NCBI GenBank assembly: GCA_001897355.1
Contig: MKST01000005.1
Location: 10,391-74,390 of the forward strand
Source: Solirubrobacterales bacterium 67-14
Lineage (GTDB): Bacteria > Actinomycetota > Thermoleophilia > Solirubrobacterales > 70-9
Length of the DNA: 64,000 nt
Reading direction: 5' to 3'
Shown here one piece after another: positions 15,942 through 28,358 of this stretch. Within the stretch, counting starts at the first letter, position 1. Every line of letters starts with the position of its first letter. A program made the position numbers and the translations under genes. A model generated the notes under the pieces. That model saw only the letters and a list, made by a program, of their open reading frames with translations, had not been told where the DNA came from and made no database searches.

Positions 15942-16885
15942 AGCACCTGCTCAGCATCGACGATCTCGATCCGGAACAGATCGAGGGTCTGCTCGACCGG
16001 GCGGAGAGCTTCGCCGAAGTCTCCAAGCGGGACATCAAGAAGGTGCCGGCCCTGCGCGGCCGCACCGTGGTCACCCTCTTCTACGAGGCCAGTACGCGCA
16101 CCTCGTCCTCTTTCGAGCTGGCCGCCAAACGCCTCTCTGCGGACGTGGTCTCGGTCAAGGCCTCCGGCTCTTCGGTCGAGAAGGGCGAATCGCTCAAGGA
16201 CACGGTCGAGACCCTCTCGGCCTATGACCCGGCGGCGATCGTGATCCGCCATCCCCAGGCCGGCGCGGCGCAGATGCTGAGCCAATGGGTCGACGCCGCC
16301 GTCGTCAACGCCGGGGACGGCATGCACCAACACCCGAGCCAGGCTCTGCTCGACCTTTTCGCGCTGCGGCAGCGGATCGGTTCGGCCGAGGGCCGGAAGA
16401 TCTGGATCGTCGGCGACGTCCTCCACAGCCGGGTCGCCCGTTCCAACATCCAGGCATTCTCGATGATGGGTGCTGAGGTGACCGTGGCCGGGCCGCCGAC
16501 CCTGATGCCACGCGGGATCGAGGCTTCCGGCTGCGAGGTGCGCCACTCGCTGGACGGGATCGAGGAAGCCGACGTCGTCTACCTGCTGCGGATGCAGAAC
16601 GAACGGATGGACGAGAGCTTCGTGCCCTCGATCCGCGAGTACGCCCGGCTCTTCCAGGTCAATTCACGCCGGCTCGGGCCGCGCCAGCTGGTCATGCACC
16701 CGGGACCGGTGAACCGCGGGGTAGAGATCGGTGGGGACGTGATCGATTCCGACCGTTGCCTGATCGCGGACCAGGTCGCTTCAGGCCTGGCGGTGCGGAT
16801 GGCGATCCTCTTTGAACTGCTCGCCCACGGCGGTGAGACGAACACCACCAGCGAAGGCCCAGTGCCGATCGGAGAGCCCGCATGA
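15938..16885 (+). CDS. pyrB: Aspartate carbamoyltransferase catalytic subunit
   Basis: 315 aa. The carbamoyl-phosphate loop STRTSSSFELA (about 50-60) and the HPSQALLDLFAL block (about 128-140) are intact, as is the C-terminal MHPGPVNRG loop. It condenses carbamoyl phosphate with aspartate, the committed step of pyrimidine synthesis, in the cytoplasm. There is no pyrI regulatory gene, so control is at the RNA level through PyrR. It overlaps pyrR and pyrC by four bases each. Confidence 0.96.
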   Translation: MKHLLSIDDLDPEQIEGLLDRAESFAEVSKRDIKKVPALRGRTVVTLFYEASTRTSSSFELAAKRLSADVVSVKASGSSVEKGESLKDTVETLSAYDPAAIVIRHPQAGAAQMLSQWVDAAVVNAGDGMHQHPSQALLDLFALRQRIGSAEGRKIWIVGDVLHSRVARSNIQAFSMMGAEVTVAGPPTLMPRGIEASGCEVRHSLDGIEEADVVYLLRMQNERMDESFVPSIREYARLFQVNSRRLGPRQLVMHPGPVNRGVEIGGDVIDSDRCLIADQVASGLAVRMAILFELLAHGGETNTTSEGPVPIGEPA

Positions 16886-18276
16886 ACGAAGTGATCGACG
16901 GGCTGCCCGACGAAGGGGCCGAGAACGGCGGCCTGCCCGCACCCCTGGTCCAACGTCCCGGCCCGGAGGCGACGATCCTGATCCGTGGGGCCGAGCTGCT
17001 CGACCCGGCGGCCGGTCTCGAAGGCGCCCATGACCTGCTGGTCGAGGACGGACGGATCTCTCGGATCGCCGACGCCGGCTCGATCGGGGCCGCGGAGGGT
17101 GTCGAGGTGATCGAGGCAGAGGGGTTCCACGTCTTCCCGGCCTTCTTCGACCCGCATGTCCATTTCCGGACCCCTGGCCAGGAGTACAAGGAAGATCTCG
17201 AAACCGGCACCCGCTCGGCCGCGGCCGGTGGCTATGCCGGGGTGATCGCGATGGCCAACACCTCGCCGCCCGTGTCGACCGCTGAACAGGTGGAGGCGCT
17301 GCGCGACCGGGCCTCCCACGTGGCCTCGGTCCCGGTCGGCTTCACCGCCACGGTCACCCGCGACATGAAGGGCCGGGAGCTGACCGACATGGCGGAGCTG
17401 CGCCAGGCCGGGGCGGTCGCCTTCACCGACGACGGCCGGCCGATCGCCAGCGCCCGCATCCTGCGCCGCGCCCTCCAGTACCAGGCGATGACCGGCGGCC
17501 GGATCGCCCTGCACGAGGAGGATCCGGAGCTCTCCGGCAAGGGCGTGATGAACGAGGGCGTCGTTTCCTCCGAGCTCGGTCTGCGGGGGGTGCCCCCGAT
17601 CTCAGAATCGACGATGATCGGGCGTGACGCCGCGATCGCCGGCTACGAGGGCGGCGCGATCCAGATCCAGCACCTTTCCGCGGTCGAGTCGATCGAGCAG
17701 GTCCGACGGGCCAAGGCCGACGGGGTGGACATCACCTGCGAGGTCACGCCCCATCACCTCTGCCTGACCGACGAGGCGGTAAGGGACCTCGACGCCTCGA
17801 AACACAAGATGAATCCGCCGCTCAGGACCGAGGCCGACCGCCAGGCTCTGATCGAGGCGCTGAAGGACGGCACGATCGACTGCATCGCGACTGACCACGC
17901 CCCGCATGCGGTCCACGAAAAGGAAGTCCCCTACGAGGCGGCCAACATGGGGGTGACCGGGCTCGAGACCGCCTTCGCCTCGGTCTACACCGAACTGGTC
18001 CTGCCGGGGACGATCAGCCTGGGGCTCTTGGTCGAGAAGCTCGGCTGCGGCGGCACCCCGTTCGGGATCGATCCGTTCACCTTGGCCGAGGGCAGCCGGG
18101 CCAACCTTTGCCTGATCGACCTCGACGCGGAATGGGTGGTCGGCGAAGACGGCTACGAGAGCCGCTCGGTGAACTCATGGTGCGCCGGCGAGAAGCTGCG
18201 CGGCCGGGTGCTGGTCACCCTGGCCGACGGGCAGGTCGCCTATCGCCTTCGAACCTTCAGCCTGGGAGTCGCATGA
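16882..18276 (+). CDS. pyrC: Dihydroorotase (class I)
   Basis: 464 aa. The metal motif DPHVHFRTPGQEYKED is at about 90-105 and a second site, ATDHAPH, is at about 335-341. The extended N-terminal sequence and AMANTSPPV segment mark the type I amidohydrolase. It closes carbamoyl-aspartate to dihydroorotate. An acidic N-terminal stretch of about 25 residues precedes the typical first strand; ATG 16882 overlaps the pyrB stop. The next gene, carA, overlaps its stop by four bases. Confidence 0.95.
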   Translation: MNEVIDGLPDEGAENGGLPAPLVQRPGPEATILIRGAELLDPAAGLEGAHDLLVEDGRISRIADAGSIGAAEGVEVIEAEGFHVFPAFFDPHVHFRTPGQEYKEDLETGTRSAAAGGYAGVIAMANTSPPVSTAEQVEALRDRASHVASVPVGFTATVTRDMKGRELTDMAELRQAGAVAFTDDGRPIASARILRRALQYQAMTGGRIALHEEDPELSGKGVMNEGVVSSELGLRGVPPISESTMIGRDAAIAGYEGGAIQIQHLSAVESIEQVRRAKADGVDITCEVTPHHLCLTDEAVRDLDASKHKMNPPLRTEADRQALIEALKDGTIDCIATDHAPHAVHEKEVPYEAANMGVTGLETAFASVYTELVLPGTISLGLLVEKLGCGGTPFGIDPFTLAEGSRANLCLIDLDAEWVVGEDGYESRSVNSWCAGEKLRGRVLVTLADGQVAYRLRTFSLGVA

Positions 18277-19400
18277 CCGAAAATTCACCCGGATACATCC
18301 TGTTGGAAGACGGCAGCCGTTTTGACGGAACCCTCTGCGGCGCCACCGAAGGCGGCGTGGGGGAGGTCGTCTTCAACACGTCGATGACCGGATATCAGGA
18401 GGCGGTGACCGACCCGTCCTACGCCGGCCAGATCATCACCTTCACCTACACGATGATCGGCAACTACGGGGTTTCCGCCGGGGCGATGGAATCGGACCGG
18501 CCCCATGCCCGCGGGGTGATCATGCGTGACGCCCGCAACAACTCGGACGCGGCCAGCGCCGAAGGCGGATGGCTCGACTGGCTCGAGGCGAACGGCGTCT
18601 GGGCGATCACGGGGGTCAACACCCGGGCGTTGGTGCGTCACATCCGCGACCAGGGCGCGATGCGCGGCGGGATCTTCCCCGCCGGCGTCCCGGTCGATGA
18701 GGCGAAGGCCCGGATCGAGGCGGAGCCCTCGATGGTCGGGTCCGACTTCGCTTCCAAGGTGAGCCCGGAACAGCCGGTCGAACACGACGGCAACGGCCCT
18801 CACGTGGTCGCGCTCGACACCGGCATCAAAGCCTCGATCGTCAACCAGTTCCTCGAAAGGGGCTGCCGGGTCACCCTGCTGCCCTGCCTGACCGGGGCGG
18901 ACGAGGTGATGGCCCGTCAGCCCGACCTGGTCTTTCTCGCCAACGGGCCCGGGGACCCGGCCGCGGTCTCGGCCGTGACCGACACGGTCCGCGCGTTGAT
19001 CGGGAAGAAGCCGATGGTCGGGATCTGCCTCGGCCACCAGCTCCTCAGCCGGGCGGTCGGGCTCGAAACCTTCAAGCTGCCTTTTGGCCATCGCGGCTCC
19101 AACCATCCGGTCAAGGACCTCGAGACCGGGGTGATCGAGATCACCTCACAGAATCACGGCTTCGCGGTGGTCGGCCCGGATGGCGCCGGCACGATCGAGA
19201 AGGACGAGCCGGTCCGCTGGCAGACCGACCACGGCGAGGCGGTGCTCTCCCACATCAACCTCTACGATCGCACGGTCGAGGGTCTGCGTCTGCCCGAGGC
19301 AAAGGCGATGACGGTCCAGCACCACCCCGAGGCCGGCCCGGGACCCCGCGACGCCCGCCACCTCTTCGACCGGTTCCTCGACCTGGCAAAGGAAGGCTGA
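18273..19400 (+). CDS. carA: Carbamoyl-phosphate synthase small subunit
   Basis: 375 aa. The N-terminal domain holds [10 protein letters not shown] and TYTMIGNYG. The class I glutaminase domain has its nucleophile in GICLGHQLL (Cys at about 252) and the catalytic His/Glu in [11 protein letters not shown]. It hydrolyses glutamine and passes ammonia to CarB. The ATG at 18273 overlaps the pyrC stop (ATGA) and gives the expected length; a longer in-frame extension inside pyrC is not used. It lies 4 bp before carB. Confidence 0.96.
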   Translation: MTENSPGYILLEDGSRFDGTLCGATEGGVGEVVFNTSMTGYQEAVTDPSYAGQIITFTYTMIGNYGVSAGAMESDRPHARGVIMRDARNNSDAASAEGGWLDWLEANGVWAITGVNTRALVRHIRDQGAMRGGIFPAGVPVDEAKARIEAEPSMVGSDFASKVSPEQPVEHDGNGPHVVALDTGIKASIVNQFLERGCRVTLLPCLTGADEVMARQPDLVFLANGPGDPAAVSAVTDTVRALIGKKPMVGICLGHQLLSRAVGLETFKLPFGHRGSNHPVKDLETGVIEITSQNHGFAVVGPDGAGTIEKDEPVRWQTDHGEAVLSHINLYDRTVEGLRLPEAKAMTVQHHPEAGPGPRDARHLFDRFLDLAKEG

Positions 19401-19404
19401 GCCC

Positions 19405-22471
<3,067 letters not shown>

Positions 22472-22482
<11 letters not shown>

Positions 22483-23335
22483 GGCGCGCCCCCAGGCACC
22501 CTTCGGCCGACGGCCCTGTGAGGTGGCCGACTCACGGGCTAGCGGCGGCTACCACATCTTCACCCTGATCGACTCGGAAGGCCCGGCACCCGCGCCGGGT
22601 CAGTTCTACATGCTGGCCGCGGCACCGGAGTGGGGTGGCGAGGGCGGGCGCCCCTACTTGCCGCGGGCCATCTCCTACGCCCGGGTGGCCGAGAACCTGA
22701 CCGGCGGCCTGCGCCTCGACTTCCTGATCGACGAGGTCGGCCCCGGTACCTCGCGGCTGGCTCGGATGGAACCGGGAGACAGCTGTCATCTGACCGGGCC
22801 TTTCGGCTCCCGCTTCAGCCTGCCCCGGGAGCTCAACCCGGAAGCGGCCGGGGCGATCCTGGTCGGCGGTGGGATCGGCATCGCCCCGATGGCGGTGCTG
22901 CGCCGCGAACTGGTGGACCGGGGGATCCCGTCCCGTTCGCTGCTCGGGTTCCGTGACCAGGCCCACTCCGGCGGGGTCGACGAACTGTTCGGCTGCGATT
23001 CGACCCGGCTCGCCTTCGAGGACGGCAGCTCCGGCCACAAGGGTTACGTGACCGACCTGCTGCTCCAACTGCTCGAAGGCGACGACGCTTCGTCGGCTGC
23101 CGTCTACTCCTGCGGGCCGCCAGCGATGCTGGAAGCGGTCCGGCAGATCTGCCTTCAGCGGGAGATCCCGGTCGAGCTGGCCCTCGAATCGCCGATGGCC
23201 TGCGGCTACGGCGCCTGCTTCGGCTGCGCGGTCCCGAAGGCCGACGGCGGCTACCTGCGGCTCTGTATCGACGGTCCGGTGGTGCGCGGCGAAGAGATTG
23301 CGACCGCGATGGCGGGAGAGCCGTCGGTTGGCTGA
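22472..23335 (+). CDS. pyrK: Dihydroorotate dehydrogenase electron-transfer subunit
   Basis: 287 aa FAD/2Fe-2S reductase. The FAD-binding RAISYAR (about 67-73), the nucleotide-binding [10 protein letters not shown] (about 131-140) and a C-terminal cluster site, [13 protein letters not shown] plus LCIDGP, supply four cysteines for the 2Fe-2S centre. It pairs with class 1B PyrD to pass electrons from dihydroorotate to NAD+. ATG 22472 lies inside the carB end. Its presence distinguishes this operon from mycobacterial pyr operons, which use the membrane class 2 enzyme. Confidence 0.93.
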
Positions 23336-23342
23336 GACGACC

Positions 23343-24260
23343 ATGGATCTGAGCACGGAGATCTGCGGCATCGAGCTGACCGGACCGGTGCTCAACGGCT
23401 CCGGCACCTTCGACGTCCTGGCCGCCCGCCGGGTCTTCGGTGACGCCCTGGTCGAAGAGTTCCCCTTCGACTGCTACGTGTCGAAGACGATCACCATGAA
23501 CCCGCGGCCCGGCAACCCGCCCTACCGGCTCTGGGAGACCCCCTCGGGGATGATCAACTCGATCGGGCTGCCCGGCCCCGGGCTGGAGGGATTCCTCGAA
23601 CGTGACCTGGCCGGCCTGGCCGAGCTCGGGGTTCCGCTGATCGTCTCGGTGATGGCCGACTGCGCCGAGGACTTCGAGGTGCTGGTCCGGCGGGTCGCCG
23701 CCCGCGACGAGGTGGCCGGGATCGAGCTGAACGTTTCCTGCCCCAACGTCCACTCCGGCCTGATCGTCGGCGAGCAGCCCTCCGAGACCGAGGCCCTGAT
23801 GAAGGCTCTGCGGCCGATCACCGGGAAGCCGCTGATCGTCAAGCTGACCCCGAACGTGGCGAACCCCGAGGAAGTCGCCCTCGGGGCCGAGGCCGGGGGG
23901 GCCGATGCGGTCTCGATGATCAACACGGTCAAGGCGGCGGCGATCGACCCGGGCGACAATCGAACCTGGCTCGGGGTCGGCGCTGGCGGGCTCTCCGGGC
24001 CGGCCGTCCGGCCGATCGCGCTGGCCCAGGTGCGGGTCGTGGCCGCCGCGGTCGAGATCCCGGTGGTCGGGATGGGCGGGATCAGCGACGCCGAGTCGGC
24101 GCTCGAGTTCATCCTGGCCGGCGCAAGAGTTGTTGCGGTCGGCACCGAGAACTTCCGTGACCCGCGGGCCGGCTCGGCCGTGACCTCGGGCCTGCCTGCC
24201 GCGCTCGCCCGGCGTGGTTTCGGGTCGCTGGCCGAGGCCCAATCGGCCAGGCTCGATTGA
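23343..24260 (+). CDS. pyrD: Dihydroorotate dehydrogenase, class 1B catalytic subunit
   Basis: 305 aa FMN enzyme. The active-site loop LNVSCPNVHSG carries the catalytic Cys. KTITMNPRPGNPPYR near the start and VGMGGISDAESALEFILAGA at the phosphate site are class 1 features. There is no N-terminal membrane helix, which fits the NAD-linked 1B form with PyrK. ATG 23343 is used; an in-frame TTG at 23328 overlapping the pyrK stop is a possible alternative with a better purine run upstream. It is the last pyr gene here; pyrE and pyrF are not in the window. Confidence 0.94.
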   Translation: MDLSTEICGIELTGPVLNGSGTFDVLAARRVFGDALVEEFPFDCYVSKTITMNPRPGNPPYRLWETPSGMINSIGLPGPGLEGFLERDLAGLAELGVPLIVSVMADCAEDFEVLVRRVAARDEVAGIELNVSCPNVHSGLIVGEQPSETEALMKALRPITGKPLIVKLTPNVANPEEVALGAEAGGADAVSMINTVKAAAIDPGDNRTWLGVGAGGLSGPAVRPIALAQVRVVAAAVEIPVVGMGGISDAESALEFILAGARVVAVGTENFRDPRAGSAVTSGLPAALARRGFGSLAEAQSARLD

Positions 24261-24323
24261 ACGCCTGTTTACCGAACGGTGGCCGTCGCAACACTCCGGC
24301 TTCGTGTTCGCCGGAAGCGGCAC

Positions 24324-24346
24324 CTCAACCTTGAGTTGAGGTTGAG
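24324..24346. promoter_or_regulatory. CTCAA/TTGAG inverted and tandem repeat upstream of mihF
   Basis: CTCAACCT (24324-24331) is inverted at AGGTTGAG (24339-24346), and the middle holds TTGAGTTGAG, giving three spaced TTGAG units. There is no U-run, so an operator or protein-binding site is more likely than a terminator. It is 64 bases upstream of the mihF -10. Confidence 0.45.
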
Positions 24347-24409
24347 ATGGATTTGGTCAAAATCGCCCGTTTTCGGGGGTTTCGGGCCAACAGCCCGGCG
24401 CGTAAAGGC

Positions 24410-24415
24410 TATACT
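24410..24415 (+). promoter_or_regulatory. -10 element (TATACT) of mihF
   Basis: TATACT lies 11 bases before the mihF ATG (24427), so the transcript would have a leader of about five bases or none. No clear -35. This separates mihF from the pyr transcript. Confidence 0.55.
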
Positions 24416-24426
24416 CGCGCCCTTCC

Positions 24427-24768
24427 ATGGCTCCGACCTCGAAGACCGTATCCAGTCCCCCCGAAGCCCCGGAAAGGTCCCTCGACCAACGGATGGATGC
24501 GCTCAAGAGGGCGAACGGCATCCGCACCGCCAGGGCCCAGTTGAAGCGTGACCTCAAGGCCGGCCGGACCACGATCACCGAGGTGCTCGGCGACCCGCCC
24601 GAGTACCTGCTCACCGCCAAGGTCTTCGACATGCTCCTCGCCGTCCCGAAGTACGGCAGGGTCAAGACCAACCGGATCTTGAAGCAGTGCAAGGTCAGCC
24701 CCGCCAAGACCATCGGCGGCCTCTCAGACCGCCAGCGCAAAGAGCTGGTCTCACTCCTCCAGCGCTAG
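24427..24768 (+). CDS. mihF: Integration host factor, actinobacterial type
   Basis: 113 aa, the size of mycobacterial IHF. Diagnostic blocks are RTARAQLKRDLKAG, the helix-two-turns-helix region KTNRILKQCKVSPAKTIGGLS and the end RQRKELVSLL. mIHF is a nucleoid protein that bends DNA and aids phage integration; it is restricted to Actinomycetota, which is the strongest taxonomic marker in the window. It sits upstream of gmk as in mycobacteria. A near-leaderless promoter precedes it. Confidence 0.95.
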   Translation: MAPTSKTVSSPPEAPERSLDQRMDALKRANGIRTARAQLKRDLKAGRTTITEVLGDPPEYLLTAKVFDMLLAVPKYGRVKTNRILKQCKVSPAKTIGGLSDRQRKELVSLLQR

Positions 24769-24944
24769 CAGCCCGGGCGGCGCCAGGAACCTCCAGCCGC
24801 TCAAGTTGGAGCTGTCTCGTCAGCCTGTGTTACGCGAGATTGAGTTTTTGGTCCTATGCGAACCAATTTCTCAACTTCGTTGATTCCGACTCGCCTGGCG
24901 CAGCCGTCCCGTCATCCGGTCTCGAGGGTAGGCTGATCGCTCTT

Positions 24945-25526
24945 ATGTCTGGTCCGTCTCCGTCCAAGGTCTTCGTCATCACCGGTCCTTCCGGGGTCGG
25001 GAAGGGGAGCCTGATCTCGCTGCTCCGGCACCGGATCCCGGAGCTGGAGCTTTCGACCTCGGCGACCACCCGGGAACCGCGCACCGGCGAGCAGCACGGG
25101 GTCGATTACCACTTCCTCGACAAGGACGAATTCCTTGACCGGGTCGAAGCTGGGGAGTTCCTCGAGCACGCCGCCTACAGCGGCAACCACTACGGCACCC
25201 TGCGCTCCGAGGTCGACCGGCGGATCGAGGCCGGCAGCCCGGTGGTGCTGGAGATCGAGGTTCAGGGCGCCCGGCAGATCGCCGAATCGATGCCCGAGGC
25301 CGTGCAGATCTTCATCGCCCCGCCCGCCCTGGAATCGCTGAAGGGGCGGCTGGAGGGGAGAGGCACCGATTCACCCGAGGCGATTGCCCGCCGGCTCGAG
25401 GTCGCGGAAGAGGAGCTGGCGGCCCGGGACGAGTTCCACCACCAGGTGGTCAACGACGAACTCGAACATGCGCTGGACGAGCTCGAAGCCATAGTCCGGG
25501 GCAAGCTGTCACAATCAAGTCAATGA
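24945..25526 (+). CDS. gmk: Guanylate kinase
   Basis: 193 aa. The P-loop GPSGVGKGS is at about 12-20, followed by STSATTREPRTGEQHGVDYHF, the GMP-binding block, and IEVQGARQI. It phosphorylates GMP to GDP. ATG 24945 gives the family's standard start; an open extension upstream has no similarity. The 176-bp gap after mihF holds an imperfect TTGAG/CTCAA dyad (24840-24874). The stop overlaps rpoZ by four bases. Confidence 0.96.
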   Translation: MSGPSPSKVFVITGPSGVGKGSLISLLRHRIPELELSTSATTREPRTGEQHGVDYHFLDKDEFLDRVEAGEFLEHAAYSGNHYGTLRSEVDRRIEAGSPVVLEIEVQGARQIAESMPEAVQIFIAPPALESLKGRLEGRGTDSPEAIARRLEVAEEELAARDEFHHQVVNDELEHALDELEAIVRGKLSQSSQ

Positions 25527-25756
25527 TCAAGCCACGCGTCGACCATCTTCTCCAGCATTCCGACTCGCATTACGCGGCGGTGGTTCTGGCTGCCCGTCGG
25601 GCTCGCCAGATCAACAGCTACTACCAGAGCCTCAGCGAAGGCGGCTACGGCGACTACCCGCCGCCGATGGTTCCCGCCGAGCCCGGCAAGGGTGCCCTGA
25701 CCCTGGCCCTCGAGGAAGTGGCCACCGGCAAGCTCAAGTACGAGTACCGCTCGTAG
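25523..25756 (+). CDS. rpoZ: RNA polymerase omega subunit
   Basis: 77 aa. The omega core KPRVDHLLQHSDSHYAAVVLAARRARQI and the C-terminal LTLALEEVATGKLKYEY are typical of actinobacterial omega. It helps fold and assemble the beta-prime subunit. It overlaps gmk by four bases and is followed 41 bp later by coaBC; gmk-rpoZ-coaBC is a widely conserved trio. Confidence 0.95.
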   Translation: MIKPRVDHLLQHSDSHYAAVVLAARRARQINSYYQSLSEGGYGDYPPPMVPAEPGKGALTLALEEVATGKLKYEYRS

Positions 25757-25797
25757 GTTCCGTTCCGGGCCACGCGCCCAACGAGGAGCATCCGCAA

Positions 25798-27036
25798 GTG
25801 GCCAAGATCCTGCTCGGAGTAAGCGGGGGGATAGCGGCCTACAAAGCAGTCGAGTTCGTCCGCCTTGCGACCGGGGCCGGGCATTCGGTCCGTGTCCTGA
25901 TGACCGCGTCGGCCCGCAAGTTCGTCGGCCCGGACACCTTCGAGGGGATCCTCGGGGCGCCGGTGCTCACCTCGGAGTTCGAGCGGGACCCGATGCGCGG
26001 CGCCTTTCCCGGCGAGGAGATGCCGGAGCATGACCCGATCGGCCACCTGGCCGTGGCCGAGTCGGCCGACGTCTACCTGGTCGCACCGGCCTCGGCCAAC
26101 ACGATCGCCAAGCTGGCCACCGGCCAGGCCGACTCGATCCTGACCACCGCCTTCCTCGCCTTCGATGGGCCGCGCCTGGTCGCACCGGCCATGAACGAGC
26201 GGATGTATCTCTCGGAAGCGACTCAGGCCAACCTGAAACGGCTCAAGGAGATCGGGGTCGAGGTGATCGACCCCGGCGAGGGCCGGCTCGCCTCGAAGGG
26301 CGAGGCGGGAGTCGGGCGCCTGCCCGAACCGGCCGAGTTGCTGGAAAGAGTCGAGGCTGCGCTCGACCAGGAGAAGGCAAAGGATCTCGAGGGGCTGAGG
26401 ATCCTGGTCACCGCGGGCGGCACTCGGGAGGGGATCGACCCGGTCCGCTACATCGGCAACCGGTCCTCCGGCCGGATGGGCCTCGCGATCGCCGACCGGG
26501 CCCGCCGTCGCGGCGCCGAGGTGACGGTGATCTGCGCCAACGTGAACCTGCCTGCCCCGGCCGGCGCCAAGCGGGTGGATGTCGAATCCACGGTCGACCT
26601 GGCCCGGGCCTGCCGGGAACAGTTCCCCGCCCACGACCTGCTGCTGATGGCCGCCGCCCCGGCCGACTTCACCGTCTCGGGATCCTCCAACGAGAAGCTC
26701 TCGCGGACCGGCGGCGAGTTCACCCTGACCCTGGTCCCGACCGAGGACATCCTCGCCGGCCTTGCCGCGAACCGGATCGAGGGCCAGACCGTGGTCGGCT
26801 TCGCCGCCCAGCACGGCGGCGACGCGATCGGCCGGGCTCGCCAGAAGCTGGAGCGGAAGGGTGCCGACATGATCGTCCTCAACGACGTCTCCGACAAGAC
26901 GATCGGCTTCGACTCGAGTGAGAACGCGGTCACCCTGGTCACCGCCGAAGACGAGCGCGAGGTCGCCAAGGCGCCGAAGGGTGAGATCGCCGACCGCATC
27001 CTCGACCGCGCGGTCGAGCTCCGGGCACAGGGCTGA
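25798..27036 (+). CDS. coaBC: Bifunctional 4'-phosphopantothenoylcysteine decarboxylase/synthetase
   Basis: 412 aa. The N-terminal CoaC half (1-185) binds FMN (GVSGGIAAYKA, ASANTIAKLATG) and holds the PxMNxxM motif as APAMNERMY. The C-terminal CoaB half begins with TAGGTREGIDPVRYIGNRSSGRMG and has the ND loop ending in NDVSDKTIGF. It makes 4'-phosphopantetheine for coenzyme A. GTG start at 25798. The dtd gene follows after 9 bp. Confidence 0.95.
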   Translation: MAKILLGVSGGIAAYKAVEFVRLATGAGHSVRVLMTASARKFVGPDTFEGILGAPVLTSEFERDPMRGAFPGEEMPEHDPIGHLAVAESADVYLVAPASANTIAKLATGQADSILTTAFLAFDGPRLVAPAMNERMYLSEATQANLKRLKEIGVEVIDPGEGRLASKGEAGVGRLPEPAELLERVEAALDQEKAKDLEGLRILVTAGGTREGIDPVRYIGNRSSGRMGLAIADRARRRGAEVTVICANVNLPAPAGAKRVDVESTVDLARACREQFPAHDLLLMAAAPADFTVSGSSNEKLSRTGGEFTLTLVPTEDILAGLAANRIEGQTVVGFAAQHGGDAIGRARQKLERKGADMIVLNDVSDKTIGFDSSENAVTLVTAEDEREVAKAPKGEIADRILDRAVELRAQG

Positions 27037-27045
27037 CGGCAACCC

Positions 27046-27462
27046 TTGCGGGCGCTGGTCCAGAGAGTGAGCCGCGCCTCGGTCGCGGTGGGCGGGGAAA
27101 CCGTCTCGGAGATCGGCCCGGGCATGCTGGTCCTGCTCGGCGTGAAGAAGGGCGACACACCGGCCGAGGCCGAAAAGATCGCGACAAAGCTGCTCAAGCT
27201 GCGGATTTTCGAGGACGAGGAAGGCCGCATGAACGAGCCGCTCGGCGAGCGGGAGATCCTCTGCATCAGCCAGTTCACCCTCTACGGCGGCACCCGCAAG
27301 GGCAACCGACCGAGCTGGATCGAAGCGGCCGGGGGCGAGGAAGCGGAACCGCTCTACGACCTGGTCTGCGAACGACTTGGCGCGAAGAAGGGCATCTTCG
27401 GGGCCGAGATGAAGGTCGACCTGGTGAACGAGGGGCCGGTCACCCTGCTGCTCGAAGCCTGA
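27046..27462 (+). CDS. dtd: D-aminoacyl-tRNA deacylase
   Basis: 138 aa, full length. It opens RALVQRVSRASVAV, carries SQFTLYGGTRKGNRPSW (about 78-94) and ends with the Gly-cis-Pro loop NEGPVTLLLEA that checks chirality. It removes D-amino acids from tRNA. TTG start at 27046, since no ATG or GTG lies upstream in the short gap. Last gene of the gmk-rpoZ-coaBC-dtd run; convergent with the sigma-factor partner gene 11 bp away. Confidence 0.95.
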   Translation: MRALVQRVSRASVAVGGETVSEIGPGMLVLLGVKKGDTPAEAEKIATKLLKLRIFEDEEGRMNEPLGEREILCISQFTLYGGTRKGNRPSWIEAAGGEEAEPLYDLVCERLGAKKGIFGAEMKVDLVNEGPVTLLLEA

Positions 27463-27473
27463 GCTCTAGTCCT

Positions 27474-28358
27474 TCAGTCGTCGAAGACTGGACGGCCGCG
27501 CTTGTCGTACTCGGTCCCCCGAGGAATGAACTCGCGGGCCACGAAGATTCGGGTCACCACCTTCCCGTCCTGGTCACGCCCCAGCAGGTAGAAGCGGTCC
27601 GTGGGGATGTCGGCTACCCGGAAGACGTTGTCGTGAATCGGCACCTCGCCGTACCCTGGGTAGTCGATCTCCAGGGTGGCGACCCGGTCTGTGACCAAGC
27701 CGACCGTCCCGCTCCAGGTGGTTGATTCTCCTGTCCTCATCGTGGTGGCAAGGCCTCTCCGTTCGACCTGCTTGATCGTGCCGCAGTCGCCGCCGTGGTA
27801 GCGGTCGAACACGATGCAGACCTTTCCGTTCATCGAGACCACGGCCACCTTGTCTCCCAGATCCGTCGTGGTCTCGCCCCAGGCCCCGATCCGGCCCGGT
27901 TTCTGTTTCACGTACGACTTCCAGTTCGGGTCGTTGGCCCTGGGACCGGCCGGCGGTGCCTTGGGGAGAACCATCCTGGGCAAGAGCAGCCAGTGCTTCA
28001 ACCGTTCGGGGAGCTCGTCGAGCCCTCGGTCGGTCATCGGCTCGAGAATCGAAAAATGGCCGAGCCCGTAGGCCGACTCGTCGACCGAAAGGCCGGCGTT
28101 GCGGTCCAGGCCCATCATTCGTTCGAACCGGTCCAGCGGGCTGGTGCCGGTCGTGGCCCAGGCGACGCCGTACCCGACCACGACCATCGCCGCCAGGACC
28201 GCCAGCAGGTTGAGGATTCCCCGAAGCCGCCGTCTGCGCCTGCGGGTCGTTCGCTGTTCCCGCTGGGACCGCATGATGCTGGCCAGCAGATCCTTCGGCG
28301 GTACCGCCGTGGTGGGAGCCGGATCGGCGGATCGGAGTCGCTTCCAGTCGTCGCTCAT
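27474..28358 (-). CDS. Membrane protein encoded with an ECF sigma factor
   Basis: 294 aa. A basic cytoplasmic head (QREQRTTRRRRRRLRG, about 33-48) is followed by one transmembrane helix (LNLLAVLAAMVVVGYGVAWA, about 50-69) and an outer domain of about 220 residues with two cysteines near the middle. The start overlaps the sigma gene stop by four bases. Position and topology suggest an anti-sigma factor or signal sensor, but no zinc-binding HxxxCxxC motif is present in the cytoplasmic part. I recognise no named family. ATG 28358; longer in-frame extensions run into the sigma gene. Confidence 0.65.
   Translation of the reverse strand: MSDDWKRLRSADPAPTTAVPPKDLLASIMRSQREQRTTRRRRRRLRGILNLLAVLAAMVVVGYGVAWATTGTSPLDRFERMMGLDRNAGLSVDESAYGLGHFSILEPMTDRGLDELPERLKHWLLLPRMVLPKAPPAGPRANDPNWKSYVKQKPGRIGAWGETTTDLGDKVAVVSMNGKVCIVFDRYHGGDCGTIKQVERRGLATTMRTGESTTWSGTVGLVTDRVATLEIDYPGYGEVPIHDNVFRVADIPTDRFYLLGRDQDGKVVTRIFVAREFIPRGTEYDKRGRPVFDD

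Noticed and set aside
24687-24944. Extension of gmk into the mihF end
   Set aside because: No similarity to guanylate kinase before 24945.
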